Assembly (NCBI RefSeq): GCF_013366925.1 | Contig: NZ_JAALDK010000001.1 | Span: 4,829,165 to 4,893,164 of the forward strand | Direction: 5' to 3' | DNA length: 64,000 bases | Source: Paraburkholderia youngii | Lineage (GTDB): Bacteria; Pseudomonadota; Gammaproteobacteria; Burkholderiales; Burkholderiaceae | Shown here: positions 43,972 through 53,841 of the stretch, in pieces | How the letters are laid out: each line of letters begins with the position of its first letter | How positions within the stretch are numbered: the stretch's first letter is position 1 | Translations under genes and position numbers: made by a program | Notes under the pieces: generated by a model | What the model saw: only the letters and a program-made list of their open reading frames with translations | Databases searched by the model: none | What the model was told of the DNA's origin: nothing

Positions 43972-45366
43972 ATGTCTGTCGAAGCCTTAGACCTGGCGCG
44001 CGGCCAGTTCGCGCAGACCGCAATATTTCATATACTGTGGCCTATTCTCACGATAAGTCTTTCCGCGTTCCTGCTAGTCGTCGAAATCCTGTGGGTCAGG
44101 ACCAGCAATGTCGACTGGTATCGCCACGCGCGATTCTGGAGCAAGCTGCTGCTCCTCAACTTTGCGGTCGGCGTTGTGAGTGGCATCCCGATGGAATTCC
44201 AGTTCGGCACGAACTGGGGTCCTTTCTCCGAGTACACCGGCCAGTTCTTCGGCAACATCCTGGGCTTTGAAGGCGCCATGGCCTTCATGCTGGAGGCCGG
44301 CTTCGTCGGCGTCATGATGCTCGGGTGGAACCGTGTGCCGAAGGGCGTGCACCTTTTCGCCACGGCAATGGTCGCGCTCGGCTCGTCCCTTTCGGCGTTC
44401 TGGATCATGGTGGCGAACTCATGGCTGCAAACTCCGGACGGCGTGGCTGTGGTCGACGGCAAGCTCGTCGTCACCGACTACGTGAAAGCGATTTTCAATC
44501 CCGATATGGCGTGGGGTGTGTCGCATATGTGGTTTGCCGCGCTCGAAACAGGCCTTGTCGTTGTCGCCGGAATTTCTGCTTACTTCCTGCTGAAGCGCCG
44601 TAATCCCGCGTTCTTCGTCCGTTCGTTCAAGCTCGCTCTGCTGATTCTGGCCGTTGTCGCGCCAGTCCAGATCTGGCTCGGCGACTCCAGCGGCGTAGAC
44701 GTCTTCGCCACGCAGCCGGCCAAGGGCGCAGCAATCGAAGGCCACTGGGAAACGAATGCGCCTGGCACGGGCGCCAACTGGTCGTTGCTCGCGTGGCCGG
44801 ACGCCGCCCAGCAGCGCAACGACTGGTCGCTCGAAGTGCCGGGCGCACTGAGTCTGCTCGCCAAGCACAGCCTCCACGGCCAGGTGACCGGTCTGAAGGA
44901 CATTCCCGTCGAGAACCGGCCACCAATGATTCCGCTGCTGTACTACACATTCCGCGTGATGGCCGGCATCGGGTTCCTTTTCATGGTGCTGGCATTCTGG
45001 ACGGTCTACGCGTTGCGCAAGTCGCGCGGCAACATCAATGCTCTGCTCGCCCGACGCAAGCTCCTGCTGGCATGGGTGCTCGCGATTCCGCTGCCATACA
45101 TTGCGGTCGAGTGCGGCTGGATCGTCCGTGAAGTGGGGCGCCAACCGTGGATCGTCTACGGCCTGCTGCGCACCGACCACGCCGCCTCCGCCATTCCTGC
45201 CGGCCAAATCTCGGCCAGCATGAGCATGTTCGGGGTCTTCTACGTCGTGCTGATTACGTCGTTTTTCATCTTCGCGCGCCGCTGGCTGCGTCAAGGGCCG
45301 GACTTGACACTGATGCCACCGGTCGAGTCACAGCGCCATGTAGTCGCGCACACAGTCGAATATTGA
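43972..45366 (+). CDS. cydA: Cytochrome bd-type quinol oxidase subunit I
   Basis: 464 residues. Subunit I holds hemes b558, b595 and d and oxidises quinol with O2. H20 in FHILWP is the expected heme ligand position, followed by GIPMEFQFGTNWGPFSEYTG, FMLEAGFVGVMMLGW, GSSLSAFWIMVANSW and the C-terminal VGRQPWIVYGLLRT. The quinol-binding Q loop is of the short type, as in cyanide-insensitive CioA. It starts 72 bases after the molybdoenzyme gene and 45 bases before cydB. Confidence 0.96.
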   Translation: MSVEALDLARGQFAQTAIFHILWPILTISLSAFLLVVEILWVRTSNVDWYRHARFWSKLLLLNFAVGVVSGIPMEFQFGTNWGPFSEYTGQFFGNILGFEGAMAFMLEAGFVGVMMLGWNRVPKGVHLFATAMVALGSSLSAFWIMVANSWLQTPDGVAVVDGKLVVTDYVKAIFNPDMAWGVSHMWFAALETGLVVVAGISAYFLLKRRNPAFFVRSFKLALLILAVVAPVQIWLGDSSGVDVFATQPAKGAAIEGHWETNAPGTGANWSLLAWPDAAQQRNDWSLEVPGALSLLAKHSLHGQVTGLKDIPVENRPPMIPLLYYTFRVMAGIGFLFMVLAFWTVYALRKSRGNINALLARRKLLLAWVLAIPLPYIAVECGWIVREVGRQPWIVYGLLRTDHAASAIPAGQISASMSMFGVFYVVLITSFFIFARRWLRQGPDLTLMPPVESQRHVVAHTVEY

Positions 45367-45411
45367 TTTTCAACGCATCCACCGATTCACATTTGAACAC
45401 AGGATTTCAGC

Positions 45412-46398
45412 ATGCCATCCGCATCGACACAGGAATTGCTAAATCAGGCGTGGTTTGGGCTGATCGGCCTCATGCTCATGCTGTACGTGGTAACCGACGG
45501 TTTCGATCTTGGCCTGGGCATCCTCACGCTGCTGCGCCGCAAGGAACACGACCGTGATCTCATGATCCAGTCCATAGGTCACGTCTGGGACGCAAACGAG
45601 ACCTGGCTAGTCGCGCTCGGCGGCGCCCTCTTCGGCGCATTCCCGTCGGCCTACGCGATGATCCTCACGGACCTCTACGTCCCCGTGATGGTCCTGATCG
45701 CAAGCTTTATCATGCGTGGCGCCGCCATCGAATTCCGGCACGCAGCTCACTCGAGCAAGACGGTATGGGACCGGGTATTCGGGATCGGTAGCCTCCTCGC
45801 TGCAATCTCTCAGGGCATCGTGCTCGGCAAGGTCCTCACCGGGTTCGTGCCCGGCCTCTCAAGCCTCGGCTTCGTCGCCGTGACCGCGATCGGCGTCGTG
45901 TCCGGCTATTGCCTGCTCGGTGCCACGTGGGTCGTGAAAAAGACGACCGGTGCTATTCAAAGCTCCGCCCGTCGCGAAGCTACTGCCGCCGCATTCGCGA
46001 CAGTCGTCGCAGCGCTCATCGTATCGTTGGCAACATTCAAGGTCAGTCCGGTCGGCGTGACGCGCTGGCATGAACACGCAGTTTTCAGTCTGCTGATCGC
46101 ACTTGCGGTTTTCGCGGCCTTGGCATTCGTCTACGTCCTTTATTCGATTCATATGCGCGGCGAGAGCGGCCCGTTCATCGGTTCGACGCTACTTTTCGTG
46201 ATTTCGTTCGCCGGGCTCGCGATCAGCCTGTTCCCGTACATCGTGCCGGGCAAATTGACAGTTGACGCCGCAGCCTCGGACAGCCCGACGCTTGCATTCA
46301 TGCTGCTTGGGATCGGCATGGTGTTCCCGATTATGATCGGCTACAACCTTTACCAGTATCACCTCTTCCGCGGCAAGGTCGTGCCTGTCAAGCACTAG
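45412..46398 (+). CDS. cydB: Cytochrome bd-type quinol oxidase subunit II
   Basis: 328 residues, eight or nine membrane helices. YVVTDGFDLGLGILTLL near the N-terminus and IGHVWDANETWLVALGGALF are CydB signatures, as are FIMRGAAIEFRH and the C-terminal IGYNLYQYHLFRGKV. Subunit II stabilises the heme core of CydA. No small CydX-type gene could be identified in the 190 bases downstream. Confidence 0.96.
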   Translation: MPSASTQELLNQAWFGLIGLMLMLYVVTDGFDLGLGILTLLRRKEHDRDLMIQSIGHVWDANETWLVALGGALFGAFPSAYAMILTDLYVPVMVLIASFIMRGAAIEFRHAAHSSKTVWDRVFGIGSLLAAISQGIVLGKVLTGFVPGLSSLGFVAVTAIGVVSGYCLLGATWVVKKTTGAIQSSARREATAAAFATVVAALIVSLATFKVSPVGVTRWHEHAVFSLLIALAVFAALAFVYVLYSIHMRGESGPFIGSTLLFVISFAGLAISLFPYIVPGKLTVDAAASDSPTLAFMLLGIGMVFPIMIGYNLYQYHLFRGKVVPVKH

Positions 46399-46589
46399 CA
46401 CTCGCGAAGCGATACGCGGACGAGTGATGAAAGGGCGCTCCGCTCCTGCTGCACCCTACTAAATGTATCTGCCCAGAGTGCCACGCGACACAAGCCGGCT
46501 TGGGAAAGGCACATCAGACGGTACGCATGTCGCTCCTGAAGAGTTGAGCTGGTGCATACGCTTTTCAAACGAATATCGGAGAAATGGTC

Positions 46590-47138
46590 ATGTCTGCCCT
46601 CGCCCCCGCGTCATCCGTCCAACCGTCCACTCGGTGTCCCGACAGCGATGACGAACACGCAACGCCAGGCGCCGGCATAGCCGCGGGCTTTGAAGTACGA
46701 GTGCAGCAGCAGCCTATCGTCGTCCAGACGGAAATCGCGCCCATCATGCGCAATCCGGACGTCGGTGCCGTCGTCAATTTCATCGGTGTTGTGCGCAATA
46801 GCGGCGATTTGGACGACGTCGTCTCACTGGAACTGGAGCACTACCCCGGCATGACCGAGCAGTCGCTCTGGGGCATCGTCGAAGAGGCTATTGCTCGCTG
46901 GAAAGTCGATGCAGTAAAGGTAGTCCACCGGACCGGACGCATTATGCTGGGCGACGCAGTTGTACTGGTCGTCGTGGCAGCGCCGCACCGGGCCGCCGCG
47001 TTCGAAGCGTGTGAGTTTGTCATGGACTTTCTGAAGATGCACGCCCCGCTTTGGAAAAAAGAGCATCGGCGAGACGGCGGGTCCGATTGGGTAGAAGCGA
47101 GACGAAGCGACGAACAAGCGATGCTGCGGTGGGGCTAA
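46590..47138 (+). CDS. moaE: Molybdopterin synthase catalytic subunit
   Basis: 182 residues from ATG 46590, chosen over ATG 46584 because GGAG lies eight bases upstream. MoaE inserts dithiolene sulfurs from MoaD into precursor Z. VGAVVNFIGVVRNSGD, LELEHYPGMTEQSLWGIVEE, VKVVHRTGRIMLGDAVVLVV and HAPLWKKE (with the active Lys) are standard. The N-terminal 35 residues are longer than usual and probably disordered. It is a local paralogue serving the molybdoenzyme cluster. Confidence 0.94.
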   Translation: MSALAPASSVQPSTRCPDSDDEHATPGAGIAAGFEVRVQQQPIVVQTEIAPIMRNPDVGAVVNFIGVVRNSGDLDDVVSLELEHYPGMTEQSLWGIVEEAIARWKVDAVKVVHRTGRIMLGDAVVLVVVAAPHRAAAFEACEFVMDFLKMHAPLWKKEHRRDGGSDWVEARRSDEQAMLRWG

Positions 47139-47179
47139 GCCCAGAGTCCCATTGCACGCACGGCAACTGGAAAACACAG

Positions 47180-47437
47180 ATGAAGCTCAACATCAAATAC
47201 TTCGCGAGCATTCGCGAGCAACTCGGCATCGGCGAGGAAATCGTCGTGGTCGATGTGCCGCATCTGACCGTCGATGCCCTTCGATCGATGCTAGCCTCGC
47301 GCGACGCACGAACAGCAGATGCATTGCACGAGGGCCGGCCCGTCCGCGCCGCGGTCAACCACCAAACTGTGGCAGGAAGTTTCTTCGTATGCGAAGACAG
47401 CGAAATTGCGTTCTTTCCCCCTGTCACTGGCGGTTAG
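47180..47437 (+). CDS. moaD: Molybdopterin synthase sulfur carrier subunit
   Basis: 85 residues with the ubiquitin-like fold and the obligatory C-terminal Gly-Gly (PPVTGG). MKLNIKYFASIREQLGIGEE and AAVNHQTV support MoaD. It follows moaE by 41 bases; the order moaE-moaD is the reverse of the usual one. ATG 47180 is the only start giving a normal MoaD length. Confidence 0.93.
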   Translation: MKLNIKYFASIREQLGIGEEIVVVDVPHLTVDALRSMLASRDARTADALHEGRPVRAAVNHQTVAGSFFVCEDSEIAFFPPVTGG

Positions 47438-48105
47438 ATCGGCATCTGATCCGTACAACCAGCCTGCCCAGGCTTTTTCAAAGCAGAGCATCATGCTCAC
47501 ACAATAGGTCTCCAAGCCATGCGCTGAGGAAGTTGTACTAGCCCCGTGTCGGTCGGGCTGCAACGGCGAAGTGGACTGCAATTCAGTAGCGCGAACAATG
47601 GTTAAGCGACGCAGGATGAAGATGCGCATGGATTTCGAATGGAACATGCCCGTCAAAGTGCCGGGTTGATCCACGCAACCGGTTCTTTCGATGGGGAGCG
47701 TTCTCAATCTTCAATACCGCGTAAGTCGCATGCAGGATGAGCCTGATATCATCCCAACGGATCGAATGTGGTGAGACGTCCAAGTGTCACGAACGCAAGA
47801 CCGGCTTCAGTCCATCGCGGCTCGCGGTAAAAGACACCGTTCATTTCTCTGGGGCGCAGAGAAGGGACTTACACATCAGTCGAGAGGTTAGCTTGATAAC
47901 ACTTGACGAACCGCTGCTCATGGAAGACATCTCGCCGCGACTCGATACGAAACAATGCAGTTCTCCACCTCTTTGCGTACGTTCTGCCGGACGCGCCCTG
48001 CTATGGCCACATTATCCCGGTTCACTTCGGGCACACTGGCGCCTATGCGACGACTCTCATCTGCGTTCGCGATCGAATCGACCGACGGCAACGCGTCCTC
48101 GAGGT
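47438..48105. other. Region between convergent moaD and penicillin-binding protein genes
   Basis: About 670 bases with no gene I can recognise on either strand and no clear terminator. Frames present show no family motifs. Confidence 0.4.
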
Positions 48106-49845
48106 CTAACGGAAGTCTCCGTTCGCAACTGGGCCGTCCTTGGCATCTGGCATGGGCATGTCGGGTGGCACGCCAAGTTCATGCATCGCTGCATATGCGA
48201 TCCGGGCGAACACCGGCCCGGACACGTCACCGCCGAAATGCTTGGCTCCTTGGGGCTTGTCTACAGATACAGCTATCACGAGCCTCGGACTCCGAATCGG
48301 AATGATCCCCACGAACGATGCACGGTAGGCGTTCCGCTCGTATCCGTGGCGCGTCGCAGTGTAGGCCGTGCCCGTTTTACCGCCGACGCTATAGCCAGGC
48401 ACCTGTGCGTCCGGCGCAGTACCACCCTTGGAAACGACGCTCTCCAGCATCGCCCGCATTTGGTCGGTGGTCCGTTGCGTGAACACCTGTGTGCCCGCCA
48501 CAGTCGAACCATCCCGTTTGTATAGCGTAAGCGGGACGAGCCGACCATTGTTGGCGAACACCGTGTACGCCTCCGCAAGCTGGACGAGTGACATCGAGAC
48601 GCCGTAGCCGTAAGACATCGTCGCCTGTTCGATTCGCCGCCATCTACTCCATGGTCGCACGATGCCGGCAGCCGCTCCTGGAAAGCCAAGCTTGGGCGGC
48701 CGGCCAAAACCCAATGCCGAGTAAAGCCCCCACATTTCCTCGGGCTTCATCGTCAGGGCAATCTTCGATGCGCCAATGTTGCTGGACTTCTGGATGACCT
48801 GGGCGACAGTCAGCGTACCGAAGTTCGCATCGTCAGTGATAACCGCGCCGTCAAGCGAAAATCGCCCGTCGGTTTCAACAATCGAACTGGGCGTAAGCCG
48901 ACCCAGGTCGAGCGCGAGCGATACGGTTAGAGGCTTCATGATTGAGCCCGGTTCGAATACGTCGGTCACGGCGCGGTTGCGCAACGCGGGGCCGCGCAGG
49001 GCCGACCTGTCGTTGGGATCGTAGCTCGGGTAATTTGCAAGCGCGAGAACTTCTCCGGTGTGTCCGTCAACCACGATCGCGGATCCGCTTTCTGCATGGC
49101 TCGAAGTGACTGCGTCCCGGAGGGCCCCGTAAGCGATGTACTGGATGCTGCGGTCAAGCGCGAGCTCGATATCCGCCCCATGTTGAGGACTCTTTACGCT
49201 CCCGAGGTCACTCACGATATGGCCGACCCGATCGCGCACGACGAGTTCTCTCCCGTCCACCGAGTTGAGCTCACTTTGTGCTCCGAGTTCAACACCCTCC
49301 TCGCCCCGGCCCTCCGTATCCGTGAAACCGACCACCTGAGCGGTAACTGCACCTTCCGGGTACACGCGCTTATATTCGGGCAGCTCGTAAATACCTGGGA
49401 TGGCGAGTTCTTCGACCTGACGGGCGACGTCTCGCGATATCTGATGCTTCAGATAGACGAACGTCTTGTCGCTTTCAATTTGAGTGTTCAGTTGCTGATC
49501 TGATATTCCTAGCAATTGCGCGAGCATGGCGAGCTTGCCTGGCTGCACATTGTCCGGAATCCCGCTTGCGTCCGCCCACACTGCCATCGTTGGGACGCTC
49601 GTAGCCAGCACGCGACCGTTGCGGTCGACGATTCGGCCTCGATCGGTCTGCAGGTCGATGACATGGTCGACACGCTCGTCTCCTTTCGATTGGTAGAAGC
49701 GACTATCGAGCACCTGAATCCAAAGGGCACGTGCAATGCACGCAGCGAAACCGATCGTTATCAAGGCCATAACGACCGTGGATCTGCCTCGGTGGCTGGA
49801 GGCCTTCAGGACCGGGCTTTCATTGAAAGTTACGCGACGGGTCAT
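48106..49845 (-). CDS. FtsI-like class B penicillin-binding protein (transpeptidase)
   Basis: 579 residues. One N-terminal membrane helix (24-43) anchors it to the inner membrane; residues 60-230 are the PBP dimerisation part (TDRGRIVDRNGRVLATSVPT) and 240-560 the transpeptidase. The active-site motifs are complete: S301-I-M-K304 in FEPGSIMKPL, S354-S-N356 and K490-T-G492. It resembles PBP3 but stands outside the dcw cluster with no divisome genes next to it, so it is likely a second FtsI-type enzyme. Such paralogues can have specialised or conditional roles in Burkholderiaceae. Its neighbours give no hint. Confidence 0.92.
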   Translation of the reverse strand: MTRRVTFNESPVLKASSHRGRSTVVMALITIGFAACIARALWIQVLDSRFYQSKGDERVDHVIDLQTDRGRIVDRNGRVLATSVPTMAVWADASGIPDNVQPGKLAMLAQLLGISDQQLNTQIESDKTFVYLKHQISRDVARQVEELAIPGIYELPEYKRVYPEGAVTAQVVGFTDTEGRGEEGVELGAQSELNSVDGRELVVRDRVGHIVSDLGSVKSPQHGADIELALDRSIQYIAYGALRDAVTSSHAESGSAIVVDGHTGEVLALANYPSYDPNDRSALRGPALRNRAVTDVFEPGSIMKPLTVSLALDLGRLTPSSIVETDGRFSLDGAVITDDANFGTLTVAQVIQKSSNIGASKIALTMKPEEMWGLYSALGFGRPPKLGFPGAAAGIVRPWSRWRRIEQATMSYGYGVSMSLVQLAEAYTVFANNGRLVPLTLYKRDGSTVAGTQVFTQRTTDQMRAMLESVVSKGGTAPDAQVPGYSVGGKTGTAYTATRHGYERNAYRASFVGIIPIRSPRLVIAVSVDKPQGAKHFGGDVSGPVFARIAYAAMHELGVPPDMPMPDAKDGPVANGDFR

Positions 49846-50221
49846 TTACGAAGCACACAGGGACTCTCACTTGCGGCAGGAGCTGTCAACGCCAGTGACA
49901 TGTTCTGCTGGCAGGAAAGCAGTGAGAGTTTTCGTTGTAAGCGCACATGGAGCGACCCCGGCTCCCCGGAACAGAACCGTTTGATAACCGCCTCTTCACG
50001 CAATTTTGTCTCGTCATGCGAAAGATGACGGCGCGCGCCTTGCGGCTGCTTTTGCGACAAACAAGCGCGAATCCGCCGCGTCGGCACGCTGCGGATTAAA
50101 TGCACCGCGCTCTCGCATGGAAAGGCTGAGCGCGGCGTCGCTACCGTTGAATATCTCTATTCTGTCGGTCCGTCGAGCACTGCGACGTTCTGCTGCCACC
50201 GGCGGACCGTCCGCCTCGCGT
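49846..50221. other. Upstream region of the penicillin-binding protein gene
   Basis: 376 bases that must hold the promoter of the PBP gene and the end of the bicupin transcript. No gene or obvious hairpin seen. Confidence 0.4.
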
Positions 50222-51169
50222 TTATCTCGCGAACTGGATGTCGAGAGACCGCAGATAAGTCTGCAGGCCAGCATCTTGAAGCGGGATAACGTGCGCGGCT
50301 TCGTCGGATTCGTTGAAGTGGGCGTGCCAGTAGCCAGGGGGAGTGACGAAGGCCATGCCCGGCGTCCAGTCCACGCGCACTGGGTCGACGATGTCGCCAT
50401 TGGCATCCAGTTCCGTGCCAACGAGCGTATAGACACCCGGCTTGCAGTTGGGGATGAAGTCGAGCGCGATCGACTGATGGCGATGCGGTTTTTGCATCGT
50501 CTTCGGTGCAACGACACCGAACATGGCCCACATCGAATGCGTCACCGTGCGAGTCTGCGGAAAGTGGGCGTTACCGAGAAGGATGCTTACGCGGTTGCGT
50601 TGAGCTGCACCCGGAGCATTCGAAACCTTGTCGAGCTCTTCCTTCGCACGCGCCACCGGATACAGCGTCGGGGTGAAACGCGCACGCGAGAAGTCGGCGC
50701 CCAGATACGAAAGCAGAGGGCCGTCGTTAACGTAATAGAGACGAGCGGTGCCCTCGGCCGAAATCACAACCTCGCCGCCACCCGGAAGTGAAAAGAAATC
50801 GCCGGCGCCGAAGCTGAACGCCGTGCCGTTCTGTGCGACCGTGCCGTGTCCTTCTAGCACGTAAAACACCTGTGAGGTCGCGTTTGGGTTCACGGACACC
50901 TTTTCGCCTGCGACAATGCGCACGAAGCTGGCCATCAAGCCCGGACCCGTAGCCGGATAATCGACGCCGAGTTCGGACGAAAGGTCCAGCGGCACGATAC
51001 GGGTAGGGCCGTCATCGTAGAGCGAGTTCAGGAACGTGCGATACGGCACGCGCGAAATCAGCTTCGCTCCGATCGGATTCGCAGACGACGTGTATTCGAA
51101 ATACTCCGCGTCACGCGTGACTTCGTCGTCCTGGAGACTGAGCGTCGCAATAGAGGTCTTGTCAAGCAT
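50222..51169 (-). CDS. Bicupin protein (two cupin domains)
   Basis: 315 residues from ATG 51169, which has GGAG six bases upstream (the TTG at 51181 lies within that site). The N-terminal cupin carries SQVFYVLEGHGTVAQNG and FGAGDFFSLPGG; the C-terminal one has KPHRHQSIALDFI with a clear His pair and VTPPGYWHAHFNESD. The second site therefore looks metal-competent, while the first lacks a HxH. Bicupins of this type include ring-cleaving dioxygenases and isomerases, but I cannot assign a substrate. Monocistronic as far as seen. Confidence 0.85.
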   Translation of the reverse strand: MLDKTSIATLSLQDDEVTRDAEYFEYTSSANPIGAKLISRVPYRTFLNSLYDDGPTRIVPLDLSSELGVDYPATGPGLMASFVRIVAGEKVSVNPNATSQVFYVLEGHGTVAQNGTAFSFGAGDFFSLPGGGEVVISAEGTARLYYVNDGPLLSYLGADFSRARFTPTLYPVARAKEELDKVSNAPGAAQRNRVSILLGNAHFPQTRTVTHSMWAMFGVVAPKTMQKPHRHQSIALDFIPNCKPGVYTLVGTELDANGDIVDPVRVDWTPGMAFVTPPGYWHAHFNESDEAAHVIPLQDAGLQTYLRSLDIQFAR

Positions 51170-51711
51170 AGGATTCTCCAAAAAATTAGGTGCGTTGCTT
51201 GAAGGGCGCTACCGCTGACGTCGGCCGCAACCAACCTTTGCCGGCAGCGTTGACGCAAACTATAGGCGTTGCACCTTGCTATGCGGAACTACGCTCGCTC
51301 GAAATCACCTTTGCGTAAAGGGCATAACCGTCCTCCCTGCCGACGCTCGCATTCGACCTGCGCAGTGCCAACGCTGGATTGAAAATGTAGAGTCGAATTC
51401 GCGCAGGACAGGCGTCTCGCGCATCGAGCGGAAGTACCGAACCTGCAACTCTCTATTGCCGCGATGGGTATGCTGCGGCCCGCGGGTTGATAGCCCGCGG
51501 CTGCGCTTTGGCACGTCGCGCATATGCGTGCATGAATCGGACGGCAATACTCCGGCTGTTGCAGTGCAATGCTCGTCAATCGCTGTACCGCTCTGTGTAT
51601 CGCTAGTCTGTACGCCCAAATGGGCACGTCGGTGGATAGAATTGATTCGGATTGACTCTCCGGGCAGGTGGAACGACGAACTGTTCTGACGGGAGCGAAG
51701 TAGAGGGCACG
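51170..51711. other. Divergent region between bicupin and FUSC genes
   Basis: About 540 bases holding both promoters. CCGCGGGTTGATAGCCCGCGG near 51479-51500 is an inverted repeat (arms CCCGCGG/CCGCGGG-like) that could be a regulator site. No gene recognised. Confidence 0.4.
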
Positions 51712-53841
51712 ATGATCTTTTCCAAGCTTCACCGACTAACGGGTCAGTGCCGGTCTTTCCTTCGGGACTTAGCGCGGCGGCGACCCTCCTGGATGGTTTC
51801 CTTCGCCATGGAGGAAGCGAGCTTATCCGAAGGCATGAGGGCGGCTTGCGCGGCAACAGCGATGCTCGTCGTCGGAGAGTTGCTTCAGAACCGCCTATTT
51901 TCCTGGGCAGCAATTGGCGCGTTCTGGACGTGCCTCGCAGATGCCGGCGGATCGTCACGTCGGCGTCTTGTCTCGATGTTTGGCTTTGCCGTGATTTCCA
52001 CCGTGATGGGTGGCCTTACCGCACTCGCGTCTGCGGCTGGTTTTAGCGCCGCGTGTGCCGCCGTGCTGGTGGTGTCGTTGTGCGCTGGCCTCGCCTCGAT
52101 ATGGGCACCCGCTGCCTATCAGGTTGCGCTGGTTAGCGCGACCACGTGTATCGTCATGGTGGATACTCCGATCCGCAGTCTTCATCAAGGAGTATCGCTG
52201 CTGGGCATCTATCTCGCCGGCTGCCTGCTGGCGACCTTGCTCAGCTTTAGCGTCTGGCGCATTCACCCGTCCAGAGCGAGCCGTTATGCTGTACGGCTCG
52301 TCTATCAGCGTCTTTCCGCCGCGGCTCGCGACATCGCAGCGCTTGCTACGAGACCGGGCGCGGCACAGGAGGACTGGACCCTCTGCACGACAGAGTTCCG
52401 GACACAAGTCAGACAGTCGCTCGAAACGGCTCGCGGCGCGCTGATCGGGCCGCCACCGTTGCGGTCCGAAGGGCGTCAACTGCTGGGCGATCTTCTGCTC
52501 GCACTCGACGACGCTGAATGGATCCTGGTGAGTCTCATCGTGATCTCCACTGCCCTCGAAAACGGCCGCGTACCGGATGAATCCGACCATCGGACCCTGT
52601 CTGAGCGCACCGCCCGGGTTGCACGGTGCATTGCCGCGTTGGGCGGCCTGCTTGCGCGAATCGCCCAACGGGTCGAGAAGCCTGTCACGCCGTTTCCTCA
52701 TGAGCTGCGCGCGCGATTGCCTATCATTGCACGTCGCATCGAAGGCGTGCTGAATCAGACGTTGACGATCCGCTTCATTTCAACGGGTGTATCGAGTCTT
52801 GTGCCGCCGATGCCGTCGGCGTTGGAAGAGAAGAACTGGTGGCGTACGTTGCGAAAAACGACGCACGACGCGCTGCAAACGCTGCGCGCCAATCTTCACC
52901 CGAACTCGGTTGGTCTGCGGCATGCAGCGCGCCTTTGCTTTGCCACTACATCCGCCTTCGTCGTCGTGCGAAGTCTCCATATACCTTTCGGCTACTGGGC
53001 GACGATGGCGACGCTATTCGTCCTTCAGCCCGCGGGCGGAATGACCATGACGAGGAGTATGGAGCGGGCAGCCGGCAGCGCCGCGGGTGCATTGCTAGCC
53101 GCGGCGATTGGCCTGGCGATCCACAGTCCCGTCGCCATTTCCCTTGTCGTGTTCCCCCTGATCTGCTTAACGATGGGACTCCGCAGAGTCAGCTACAGCC
53201 TGTACGTCGTATTCCTGACACCGTCGTTCGTTCTCGTCGCCGATTTTGCAAAGCCTGCAAATGAATTCATGTACGCGGTCGATCGACTCGGGAACAACCT
53301 GCTCGGCTGTCTGGCAGCACTGTTGGCAACCTGGCTGATTCGATCGATCGGAGACCGCGAAAAGTTGTTGGACGCGGTCGATCGTGCCATCGAAGCGAAC
53401 CTTGCGTACCTCGCCGCTGCCTGCCTATCATCCGCTAGTGCCGCCGACAGTGAAGTTTTGCGGCGCAAAGCCGGCCTTGCCAGCTCAGACGCGGAAGCGA
53501 TGTGCCGGTTCAACTTGTCAATGCGAAGCCATCAGAGACTCGACCTCACCTTGACGCTGTCGCTGTTGCGACGGCTATTGGGTGCAGGGGCCGTAATCCA
53601 GAACTCGCCTGTATTCGCAAAGAAAAATACGACTTTCCAACATGCACTGTCGCGCGCGATCGAACAGGTCCGTGCTAAAGGCCGCGGGAGTCCCGCTCAG
53701 CAGCCAGTTATACGCCATTCGCCGCTCAGGCCCATCGAATACGAGGTTCTGCAGCAGTTAGCGCAGCTCGGGATATTGCGTCGCAAAGACGACGAACGAA
53801 AAGATGGGGAAGCGATCGTCTCACCTGACTCAGTCCGTTAA
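51712..53841 (+). CDS. FUSC-family inner-membrane efflux protein (AaeB-like)
   Basis: 709 residues from ATG 51712 with GAGGG upstream. Two halves each have a cluster of membrane helices (about 30-190 and 410-540) followed by a soluble helical part, the layout of the fusaric-acid-resistance/aromatic-acid exporter family. FSWAAIGAFWTCLADAGGSS and HIPFGYWATMATLFVLQPAG are the paired family motifs. AaeB-type pumps usually work with an HlyD-type adaptor and outer-membrane protein, none of which is adjacent. Substrate unknown, aromatic acids likely. Confidence 0.88.
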   Translation: MIFSKLHRLTGQCRSFLRDLARRRPSWMVSFAMEEASLSEGMRAACAATAMLVVGELLQNRLFSWAAIGAFWTCLADAGGSSRRRLVSMFGFAVISTVMGGLTALASAAGFSAACAAVLVVSLCAGLASIWAPAAYQVALVSATTCIVMVDTPIRSLHQGVSLLGIYLAGCLLATLLSFSVWRIHPSRASRYAVRLVYQRLSAAARDIAALATRPGAAQEDWTLCTTEFRTQVRQSLETARGALIGPPPLRSEGRQLLGDLLLALDDAEWILVSLIVISTALENGRVPDESDHRTLSERTARVARCIAALGGLLARIAQRVEKPVTPFPHELRARLPIIARRIEGVLNQTLTIRFISTGVSSLVPPMPSALEEKNWWRTLRKTTHDALQTLRANLHPNSVGLRHAARLCFATTSAFVVVRSLHIPFGYWATMATLFVLQPAGGMTMTRSMERAAGSAAGALLAAAIGLAIHSPVAISLVVFPLICLTMGLRRVSYSLYVVFLTPSFVLVADFAKPANEFMYAVDRLGNNLLGCLAALLATWLIRSIGDREKLLDAVDRAIEANLAYLAAACLSSASAADSEVLRRKAGLASSDAEAMCRFNLSMRSHQRLDLTLTLSLLRRLLGAGAVIQNSPVFAKKNTTFQHALSRAIEQVRAKGRGSPAQQPVIRHSPLRPIEYEVLQQLAQLGILRRKDDERKDGEAIVSPDSVR

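Noticed and set aside
44419..45294. 291-codon minus-strand frame opposite cydA
   Set aside because: Antisense shadow of a well-conserved gene; His/Arg-rich product without any family features.
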